Shown here in pieces: positions 57,681 through 64,000 of a DNA stretch of 64,000 bases. The notes beneath the pieces were generated by a model. The model saw only the letters and a program-made list of their open reading frames with translations, ran no database searches and had not been told where the DNA came from. The first letter of the stretch is position 1; the number at the start of each line of letters is the position of its first letter. The position numbers and the translations under genes are program-made. The stretch is from Pseudomonas parasichuanensis. Its GTDB lineage: Bacteria; Pseudomonadota; Gammaproteobacteria; Pseudomonadales; Pseudomonadaceae. Location of the stretch: positions 62,001-126,000 of the forward strand of contig NZ_BQHO01000001.1 in assembly GCF_021601385.1 (NCBI RefSeq), given 5' to 3'.

Positions 57681-60188
57681 CTACCCCTCGCGCAACACTG
57701 TCAACGGGCTGGCATTCAGCGCCCGCCGAGTGCCAATCACCCCCGCGCCGCCCACCAGTATCGCACCCGCCAGTGGCAGCCCCAGCAGCCATGGGTGTGG
57801 CGCCCAGTGCAAATCGAAGGCATAGCGGTACAGCGCCCAGGTAATCAGCTCGCAGCCCAGTGCGGCGAGCAGGCCGCTGACCGCGCCAAGCAATCCGAAT
57901 TCAATGCGCCGGGCTTTGACCAGCAGCGGCCTTGCAGCACCCAGTGCGCGCAGCAGGGCGCCCTGGCGAATGCGTTCGTCGAGGGTTGCCTGCAGGCCTG
58001 CGAACAGCACTGCCAATCCCGCAGCCAAAACGAACAACAGCACATACTCCACCGCCAGCGTCACCTGGGCGAGGATGCTGCGCAGTTGGCCGAGCAGGGC
58101 GTCGACTTGCAGGATGGTTGCCGCCGGGAATGCCCGTGACAGCGCGACGACTTCCTGGTCGTGCCCCGGGGCAAGGTAGAAGCTGGTCAGGTAAGTGGCG
58201 GGCAAGCCCTGCAACGTGCCGGGCTGGAAGATCATGTAGAAGTTGGGCTGGAAGCTGTCCCAGTGCACCGTGCGCAGGCTGCTGACCCTGGCCTGGCGCT
58301 GCAGGCCACCGATGTCGAAGGTCAGCAGGTCGCCCAGTTGCAGGTTGAGGCTCTGGGCCAGTTCCGCCTCCACCGACACGCCGGGTATGGCGTCGTCCTG
58401 CGGCGCCTGTTGCCACCAGTTGCCGGCGCTCAGTGCGTTGCCCTGGGGCAGTTCTGCGGCCCAGGTCAGGCTGAGGTCGCGTTGGATAGCCCGCTCGCCG
58501 GTGGACTCCTTGCTCACCAACTGGCGAACCGGCTGATCGTTGATGTGGGTGAGGCGGCCGGGGATCACCGGGTACAGCGGCGCTGAGGTCGCGTTGATCT
58601 GCGCCAGGCGCTCGGCGAACGGCTGGCGCTCATCGGGCAGGATGTTGAGGGCAAAATGGTTGGGCGCATCCTTGGGCAATTGCGCCTGCCAGTTGTCGAG
58701 CAGTTCTGCGCGCAGCAGCGCCACCAGGCCCATGGCCAGCAGGATCAGGCCGAAGGCCAGGGCCTGGCCGGCCGCCGCCAGTGGGTGGCGTAACAGCTGG
58801 CCAAGCCCCAGGCGCCAGGCCAGCGGTGCACCGGCCAGCAGCTGGCGCAGGCTGCGCAAACCGAGCAGCAGCAGGCCGCCGAGCAGCAGCGCGGCAATCA
58901 AGCCACCCCCCAGCAGGGCGAAGGTGAGCAGCAGGTCGAGGCTCAGGCGCCACATGATCAGGCCCAGGGCGAGCAGGGCTGCGCCATACACCAGCCAACT
59001 GCTCGGCGGCGTGGGCAGCAGGTCACGGCGCAGCACCCGCAAGGGTGGCACGCGGCCGAGGGCGGCCAGTGGCGGCAGGGCGAAGCCGGCCAGCGCCACC
59101 AGCCCGGTGCCGACCCCGGCAAGCGCGGGCGCGAGGCCGCCGGGGGGCAGTTGGCTGGGCAGCAGGCCTTCGAGCAGGCGGAACAGGCCCAGTTGGGCGA
59201 GCCAGCCGAGCAGGGCGCCGCCGAGGGCTGCGACCGTGCCGAGCATGGCCAGTTGCAGGCAGTACAATCCCAGTGCCTGCCGCCGCGACAGGCCCAGGCA
59301 GCGCAGCAAGGCGCTGGCGTCCAGGCGCCGGGCGGCGTAACGGCTGGCCGACAGGGCCACGGCGACACCGGCCAACAGCACGGCCACCAGGCTGGCCATG
59401 TTCAGGTAACGCTCGGCCTTGCCCAGCGCCCCGCCGATCTGGCGGTTGCCATCGCGGGTGTCGAGCAGGCGCTGGTGGGCGGCCAGGCTGGTTTCGGCGG
59501 TTTGCCGGTAGCGTGCCAGCGCGTCGAGGTCACCTCGCCACAGCTCCCGGTAGCTGACCCGGCTGCCAGGCTGGATCACCCCGGTGGCGTCGAGGTCGGC
59601 GAGGTTCATCAGTACGCGCGGTGTGAGGCTGTAGAAGTTGTTGGCGCGGTCTGGCTCGTAGGTCAGTACACGGCTCATGCGCAGGGTCTTCATACCCACA
59701 TCGATGCTGTCACCCACCGACAGCCCTAGCGCTGCCAGCAGGCGTGGCTCAACCCAGGCCTCGCCGGGTGCCGGGCCGCCACCAGAGGTTTCTGCGGCAT
59801 AGGGCGCGGCGGCACTGCGCAACTGGCCGCGCAAGGGGTAGGCAGGGTCGGCGGCCTTGATGCTCGACAGCTGGATGCCGTTGTCGCCGCCGACCACGCT
59901 GGTGAACTCCACCACCTGCGCATGGCGCAGGCCCAGCGCGATGCCATCGGCTATCTGTTGCGCCGTTGCCGGCGCGCTGCCTTGCAGTACCAGGTCGGCG
60001 CCGAGGAATTCGCTGGCGCGCAACTGCATCGCGCCGTTGAGACGGCTGCCGAAGTAACCGATGGCGGTACTCGCCGCCACGGCCACCAGCAGTGCGAAGA
60101 ACAGCACGCGCACTTCGCTGGCGCGGGCATCGCGTAACAGCTGGCGCAGCGCGAGCGCCCACAGGCGCAAGAAGGGCAGACGAGTCAT
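57681..60188 (-). CDS. ABC transporter permease, FtsX/YbbP family
   Basis: 835 residues with about ten membrane helices in two FtsX-type halves and large periplasmic (MacB-type) domains. It begins with LFFALLVAVAASTAIGYFGSRL and ends with a third FtsX helix pair. It overlaps the ATPase stop by one base. In E. coli the same trio (tesA, ybbA, ybbP) is conserved. The complex is thought to act in lipid or lipoprotein handling; substrate unproven. Confidence 0.92.
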   Translation of the reverse strand: MTRLPFLRLWALALRQLLRDARASEVRVLFFALLVAVAASTAIGYFGSRLNGAMQLRASEFLGADLVLQGSAPATAQQIADGIALGLRHAQVVEFTSVVGGDNGIQLSSIKAADPAYPLRGQLRSAAAPYAAETSGGGPAPGEAWVEPRLLAALGLSVGDSIDVGMKTLRMSRVLTYEPDRANNFYSLTPRVLMNLADLDATGVIQPGSRVSYRELWRGDLDALARYRQTAETSLAAHQRLLDTRDGNRQIGGALGKAERYLNMASLVAVLLAGVAVALSASRYAARRLDASALLRCLGLSRRQALGLYCLQLAMLGTVAALGGALLGWLAQLGLFRLLEGLLPSQLPPGGLAPALAGVGTGLVALAGFALPPLAALGRVPPLRVLRRDLLPTPPSSWLVYGAALLALGLIMWRLSLDLLLTFALLGGGLIAALLLGGLLLLGLRSLRQLLAGAPLAWRLGLGQLLRHPLAAAGQALAFGLILLAMGLVALLRAELLDNWQAQLPKDAPNHFALNILPDERQPFAERLAQINATSAPLYPVIPGRLTHINDQPVRQLVSKESTGERAIQRDLSLTWAAELPQGNALSAGNWWQQAPQDDAIPGVSVEAELAQSLNLQLGDLLTFDIGGLQRQARVSSLRTVHWDSFQPNFYMIFQPGTLQGLPATYLTSFYLAPGHDQEVVALSRAFPAATILQVDALLGQLRSILAQVTLAVEYVLLFVLAAGLAVLFAGLQATLDERIRQGALLRALGAARPLLVKARRIEFGLLGAVSGLLAALGCELITWALYRYAFDLHWAPHPWLLGLPLAGAILVGGAGVIGTRRALNASPLTVLREG

Positions 60189-60871
60189 CAGGGCTCCAGG
60201 GGCGCGACCAGGCGGCCGGCATCCAGGCGGATAAGGCGGCGGCAGCGGCTGGCCAGGCGCTCGTCGTGGGTGACCAGCACCAGCGTGGTGCCGCGCTCCT
60301 GGTTCAGCTCGAACAGCAGGTCGCTGATGCGCTCGCCGGTGTGGCTGTCGAGGTTGCCGGTGGGTTCATCGGCAAACAGCACGGCCGGTTGCGCGGCGAA
60401 CGCGCGGGCGATCGCCACCCGTTGCTGTTCGCCGCCGGACAGCTGGCGTGGGGTATGGCTGAGGCGCTTACCCAGGCCGACCCGCTCCAGCAGGCTGCGG
60501 GCATGCTCGCGGGCATCGCGGCGGCCATCGAGCTCCAACGGCAGCATCACGTTCTCCAGGGCATTGAGGCTGTCGAGCAGTTGGAATGATTGGAAGACGA
60601 AGCCGACGTGTTCGGCGCGCACCCGGGCCCGCTGATCTTCATCCAGCGGGCCGAGGTCGTGGCCGGCCAGTATGACCTTGCCGGCGCTGGGGCGATCAAG
60701 CCCGGCAAGCAGGCCAAGCAGGGTGGATTTGCCGGAGCCGGAGGCGCCGACGATGGCCAGGCTGTCGCCTTGGGCGAGGTCGAGGGAGAGTGCGTGGAGG
60801 ATGGTCAGGTCGCCTTCCGCGCTGGGGACCACTTTGCTAAGGTTCTGCGCAACGAGAATGCTGGGGCCCAT
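60188..60871 (-). CDS. ABC transporter ATP-binding protein (YbbA/LolD type)
   Basis: 227 residues. Walker A GASGSGKST, signature LSGGEQQRVAIARAF, Walker B VLFADEPTGNLD, H-loop VTHDERLA: the LolD/MacB-like set. ATG 60871 chosen; the long upstream frame runs back through tesA. Divergent from tesA with only 10 bases between the two start codons. Confidence 0.94.
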   Translation of the reverse strand: MGPSILVAQNLSKVVPSAEGDLTILHALSLDLAQGDSLAIVGASGSGKSTLLGLLAGLDRPSAGKVILAGHDLGPLDEDQRARVRAEHVGFVFQSFQLLDSLNALENVMLPLELDGRRDAREHARSLLERVGLGKRLSHTPRQLSGGEQQRVAIARAFAAQPAVLFADEPTGNLDSHTGERISDLLFELNQERGTTLVLVTHDERLASRCRRLIRLDAGRLVAPLEP

Positions 60872-60881
60872 GGAGAATCCG

Positions 60882-61487
60882 ATGCGAATGTGGTGGTTGA
60901 GTGCCGGCCTGGCCCTGTGTTGCCTGGCCCAGGGCGCGGCGGCGGGAACCGTGCTGATTGTCGGCGATAGTATCAGCGCCGGTTTTGGCCTGGATACCCG
61001 CCAGGGCTGGGTCACCTTGCTGCAGCAGCGCTTGGAGCACGAGGGTTTTGACGATCAGGTGGTCAATGCCTCGATCAGTGGCGACACCAGTGCCGGTGGC
61101 CAGGCGCGGCTGCCGGCGCTGCTTGCAGCGCACAAGCCGGCCCTCGTGGTGCTGGAGCTGGGCGGCAACGATGGCCTGCGCGGGCAGCCACCGCAGCAAT
61201 TGCAACAAAATCTTGCCTCGATGATCGACCATGCCCGCGAGGCGGGGGCCGAGGTGGTGCTGCTGGGCATGCGCCTGCCGCCCAATTACGGTGTGCGCTA
61301 CACCACGGCCTTTGCCCAGGTTTACGAGCACTTGGCCAGCGAGAAAAAAGTGGCCTTGGTGCCGTTCTTCCTCGAGGGCATCGGTGGGGTGCCGGAGATG
61401 ATGCAGGCCGATGGTATCCACCCCGCCCAGGGAGCCCAGCAGCGTTTGCTGGAAAATGCCTGGCCGGCGATAAAACCCTTGCTGTGA
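60882..61487 (+). CDS. tesA: Periplasmic thioesterase/lysophospholipase/arylesterase (SGNH hydrolase)
   Basis: 201 residues. Signal peptide (MWWLSAGLALCCLAQGAAA), then the SGNH blocks GDSISAGFGL, GGNDGLRGQ and the C-terminal DGIHPAQGAQ with Asp-His. ATG 60882 with GGAG seven bases upstream; an ATG at 60870 is also in frame. TesA hydrolyses long-chain acyl-CoA, lysophospholipids and aryl esters in the periplasm. Confidence 0.95.
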   Translation: MRMWWLSAGLALCCLAQGAAAGTVLIVGDSISAGFGLDTRQGWVTLLQQRLEHEGFDDQVVNASISGDTSAGGQARLPALLAAHKPALVVLELGGNDGLRGQPPQQLQQNLASMIDHAREAGAEVVLLGMRLPPNYGVRYTTAFAQVYEHLASEKKVALVPFFLEGIGGVPEMMQADGIHPAQGAQQRLLENAWPAIKPLL

Positions 61488-61545
61488 CGCTTTTATCGGG
61501 GGCCGCTTTCGGCTAATGTTGCGCCCCCCGATTCGAGTGCCCCCG

Positions 61546-61827
61546 ATGCCCCGCCCCGCCTGGTCCCTGTACGCCTATCAACTGATCGAGCCTGACGAGC
61601 AGCTCGACCTGTTCGCCTGCCAGGAGATCCGCGTGCACCTGGCGGCCCGCCAGCTGGAACTGGGTGTGCCGGCCGACCGTACCCTGTGCGGCGGCCTGCT
61701 GCCAGCGCAGCCGCGCTGGTCGGTGGTGGAGCGCGCCATCTACCGCGACGAGCGCCTGTGTGCACTGTGCAAGGCCATTCTCGATGCCCAGCGCCACGGC
61801 ATGCGCCCGGTCTGGCCGGAACTCTGA
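61546..61827 (+). CDS. Conserved hypothetical protein (93 aa)
   Basis: ATG 61546 (MPRPAWSLYAYQLIEPDEQLD). Includes FACQEIRVHLAARQLELG, LLPAQPRWSVVERAIYRDER and a CALCKAILDAQ stretch with two Cys. No signal or membrane segment; no family recognised. Located between tesA and the L,D-transpeptidase gene. Confidence 0.7.
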   Translation: MPRPAWSLYAYQLIEPDEQLDLFACQEIRVHLAARQLELGVPADRTLCGGLLPAQPRWSVVERAIYRDERLCALCKAILDAQRHGMRPVWPEL

Positions 61828-61933
61828 ACGCCTTTCATCATCTGAAACGCATGCTGGCCGCCAACGCCTCCCGCTTGCCGGTGCGCGGGTGTACAATCGA
61901 CACCCTTGACTGACCTTTCGAAGGATTTACCGG

Positions 61934-62908
61934 ATGTTGCCGCGCTTTCCCGCCGTCACCCGTAGCCTGTCCCTGGCCGCCCTGCTGGTAGCCGGCCCCG
62001 CCGTTGCGCTGGAACTGCCGTTGCCCCCTCCGGGTGAAGACGTCGTCGGCCAGGTTCGGGTGATCAAGGCCAAGTACGAAGACACCTTCGCCGACATCGG
62101 TACCGCCAACGACCTGGGCTATCTCGAAATGATCGCCGCCAACCCGGGCGTAGACCCTTGGTTGCCGGGCGCCGGCACCGAGATCATCCTGCCCACCCGT
62201 TACATCCTGCCGCCCGGGCCGCGTGAAGGCATCGTCATCAACCTCGCCGAATACCGCCTCTACTATTACCCGAAAGGGCAGAACGTGGTGCACACGTTCC
62301 CGCTGGGTATCGGTCGCGAGGGCTGGGGCTCGCCGATCGCCAACACCCGCATCACCGCCAAGACGCCGAACCCGACCTGGACGCCGCCTGCCTCCATCCG
62401 CAAGGAACACGCTGCCGATGGTGACATCCTGCCCGCCGTGGTGCCGGCCGGCCCGGACAACCCGCTTGGGCCGTTCAAGTTCACCTTGGGCGTGCCGGGC
62501 TATCTGATCCATGGTTCGAACAAGAAGTTTGGTATTGGCATGCGCACCAGTCACGGGTGCTTCCGCATGCTCAATAACAACGTGCTGACGCTGTCGAAGA
62601 TGGTCCCGGTAAACACGCCGGTTCGCATCATCAACGAGCCTTACAAGTTCGGCCTCAGTGCTGGCAAAGTCTATCTCGAGGCGCACACGCCGCTGGACGA
62701 CCAGGGCAACCCGTCAGTGGTCGACAAGCACACGGCCGTGATCAATGCGCTGCTCAAGCGTGAAGACCTGGCCAACAACTTGCGCATGAACTGGGACATG
62801 GTGCGTGATGTGGTCGCCGCCGAAGATGGCATGCCGGTTGAAATCGCCGTCCCGGTCAATGGTGGTGGCGCACCGGTGGTCTCGAGCATTCCAGCCGAAC
62901 TGCAGTAA
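61934..62908 (+). CDS. L,D-transpeptidase (ErfK/YbiS/YcfS family)
   Basis: 324 residues. Signal peptide (SLAALLVAGPAVA), LysM-like region at about 40-95 (DTFADIGTANDLGYLEMIAA, TEIILPTRYILPPG), YkuD domain with EYRLYYYPKG, HTFPLGIGREGW, and the catalytic motif HGSN...SHGCFRM (His 207, Cys 209). The family links Braun-type lipoproteins to peptidoglycan or makes 3-3 cross-links. The convergent neighbour is oprI, the Pseudomonas Braun-type lipoprotein, which makes a lipoprotein-anchoring role attractive. Confidence 0.93.
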   Translation: MLPRFPAVTRSLSLAALLVAGPAVALELPLPPPGEDVVGQVRVIKAKYEDTFADIGTANDLGYLEMIAANPGVDPWLPGAGTEIILPTRYILPPGPREGIVINLAEYRLYYYPKGQNVVHTFPLGIGREGWGSPIANTRITAKTPNPTWTPPASIRKEHAADGDILPAVVPAGPDNPLGPFKFTLGVPGYLIHGSNKKFGIGMRTSHGCFRMLNNNVLTLSKMVPVNTPVRIINEPYKFGLSAGKVYLEAHTPLDDQGNPSVVDKHTAVINALLKREDLANNLRMNWDMVRDVVAAEDGMPVEIAVPVNGGGAPVVSSIPAELQ

Positions 62909-62928
62909 GCCATTCGCGGTTGTCGTAG

Positions 62929-63016
62929 AGGCCTGCCTTAGTGCAGGCCTTTTTGTTTGTGCATACTACCTTTCACCAGGCAATAAAAAAGCCGACCCAC
63001 AAGTGGGTCGGCTTCT
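62929..63016. terminator. Back-to-back terminators between the L,D-transpeptidase and oprI
   Basis: Forward: AGGCCTGC-N6-GCAGGCCT followed by T5 (62929-62955). Reverse, for oprI: A-run, AAGCCGACCCA-CAAG-TGGGTCGGCTT (62985-63016), strong 11-bp stem. Confidence 0.93.
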
Positions 63017-63035
63017 TAACAATCCGCGAGGATTA

Positions 63036-63287
63036 TTACTTGCGGCTGGCTTTGTCCAGCATACGCAGAGCGCGCTCGTTGGCTTCGTCAGCGGTTTGCT
63101 GAGCCTTCTGAGCAGCTGCCAGAGCGTCGTCAGCTTTGCGGTAAGCTTCGTCTGCACGAGCTTGGGCGCGAGCTGCTGCGTCTTCGGTAGCGGTCAGGCG
63201 AGCTTCGGTTTCTTTGGAGACGCTGCTGCAACCGGTAGCCAGAACTGCGGCCAGGGCCAGAGCAGAGAATTTCAGAACGTTGTTCAT
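63036..63287 (-). CDS. oprI: Major outer-membrane lipoprotein OprI
   Basis: 83 residues. Lipobox LATGC (Cys 20), then a heptad-repeat helix rich in Ala, Glu and Lys ([20 protein letters not shown]) and a C-terminal RMLDKASRK, the Lys end used for peptidoglycan attachment. ATG 63287 after AAGGGGAAC. One of the most abundant proteins of Pseudomonas, forming a trimeric coiled coil. Confidence 0.98.
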   Translation of the reverse strand: MNNVLKFSALALAAVLATGCSSVSKETEARLTATEDAAARAQARADEAYRKADDALAAAQKAQQTADEANERALRMLDKASRK

Positions 63288-63355
63288 CGTGTTCCCCTTC
63301 AAGGACTTTCTATTTAAATAGCCATCTCTCGGAAAAGAGAAACTGGCCGGCGTAC

Positions 63356-63383
63356 ATAGTACCCATTACTTGTAGTAAGTAAA
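63356..63383 (-). promoter_or_regulatory. Candidate oprI promoter
   Basis: On the minus strand TTTACT, 16-base spacer, TACTAT. It lies 69 bases from the oprI start. Weak -35; no better pair seen nearby. Confidence 0.4.
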
Positions 63384-63623
63384 CTGACTGAGCGCAAGAA
63401 CTGCAAAAAAAATGTCGCTGGCGGGCAGCAGTGACGGGCTGTGCAGGGCATGTGTGAAAATTGTGTGAGACGCACGCAAGCGATTGTAGGTTGGGAACTT
63501 TTTTGTTGAACTAAGGGTGACTTCAACTGTCCCTGAGCGTCTTAGCCCAAAGAGCGTTCGGCGCGTATCATGCAACCAGGCCAGTGCGGCAAAACCGCGC
63601 TGTTGGATTTTCAGTCTGGCCGC

Positions 63624-63653
63624 TTGAGCAACCCCGCTTGTGCCGCCTACTAT
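63624..63653 (+). promoter_or_regulatory. Candidate promoter for the right-edge GNAT gene
   Basis: TTGAGC, 18-base spacer, TACTAT, about 135 bases before the ATG at 63788. The 500-base gap 63288-63787 otherwise shows no gene. Confidence 0.4.
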
Positions 63654-63787
63654 TTGTAGGTGCCCAGAGGCAGAACGATCCAGGTCGTGCAACTGTCCAA
63701 GGGGCAGAGGTGGCGCAGAGGTTCCCCGCCGGATAAAAACACATCGGTAAGGTATGGGTCTGCCGACAAGACCTGCGAGGAGTAGTG

Positions 63788-64000
63788 ATGAGCGAGACGC
63801 TGACCATCCACCATGACCAGGCCGGTCATCAATTCGAGACCAATGTGGACGGTCACCGGGCGTACCTCACGTACATGGACCTGGGCAAGCAGACGCTGGA
63901 CATCTACCGCACCTTCGTGCCCAACGCCCTGCGCGGGCGTGGCATCGCCGCCGCCTTGACCGAAAAGGCACTGGAATACGCCGAGCAGATGGGTTACACC
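63788..64000 (+). CDS. GNAT-like N-acetyltransferase (YjdJ/NATD1 type), cut by window end
   Basis: ATG 63788 behind GAGGAG. 71 visible residues: MSETLTIHHDQAGHQFETNV, AYLTYMDLGKQTLDIYRTFV and VPNALRGRGIAAALTEKAL with the acetyl-CoA loop RGRGIAAAL. The short N-terminus before the loop fits the small (about 90-95 residue) PF14542 acetyltransferases. Confidence 0.85.
   Translation, partial: MSETLTIHHDQAGHQFETNVDGHRAYLTYMDLGKQTLDIYRTFVPNALRGRGIAAALTEKALEYAEQMGYT

Overview
The window is GC-rich DNA from a Pseudomonas of the P. putida group. Evidence: the tRNA-Arg/His/Leu/His cluster next to tig-clpP-clpX-lon-hupB-ppiD, an oprI major lipoprotein gene, 34-35 bp REP elements of the P. putida type, and folD followed by the tRNAs. 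Most genes are ordinary core genes. Two stretches are accessory: a prophage remnant at 15.7-21.9 kb, and a surface or secretion locus at about 41-57.6 kb.

Layout. 0-6 kb: an Lrp/AsnC regulator (cut by the window edge), a four-gene polar amino-acid ABC importer, ornithine cyclodeaminase (ocd) and a CtlX-type citrulline hydrolase. Together they suggest uptake of arginine, ornithine or citrulline and conversion via ornithine to proline. 6-14 kb: a sigma-54 activator divergent from a six-gene ABC importer resembling the rhizobial glycerol (Glp STPQUV) type, with a good -24/-12 promoter between them. 14-22.5 kb: folD, then four tRNA genes. The tRNA-Leu carries a 6.27 kb element bounded by 55-bp direct repeats. 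The element is a deleted T7-like (autographivirus) prophage that keeps an RNA polymerase N-terminus, a terminase C-terminus, a block of small early genes, an ArdA antirestriction gene, a winged-helix gene and a tyrosine integrase. 22.7-31.3 kb: tig, clpP, clpX, lon, hupB and ppiD, the protein quality-control cluster, with candidate heat-shock promoters before clpX and lon.

31-41 kb: housekeeping and envelope genes (patatin-like phospholipase, lipoprotein, CHAD protein, thioesterase, Mpo1-like protein, chemoreceptor, TatD, MltF-like transglycosylase, DoxX, GreB, a secreted Cys-rich protein). 41-57.6 kb: two periplasmic adaptors, an M50 metalloprotease fused to an adaptor domain, a perfect Crp/Vfr palindrome, a GNAT, a small DUF protein, a phage tail-collar protein, a 3042-residue DUF4347/FG-GAP/Ig-like giant protein and a TolC-family lipoprotein. 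No ABC ATPase is present, so this looks like an unusual export system and is my main candidate for an undescribed system. 57.7-64 kb: the YbbAP-type ABC complex, tesA, a small hypothetical protein, an L,D-transpeptidase convergent with oprI, and a GNAT cut by the right edge.

All identifications come from reading motifs and recalling families. No database search was run.
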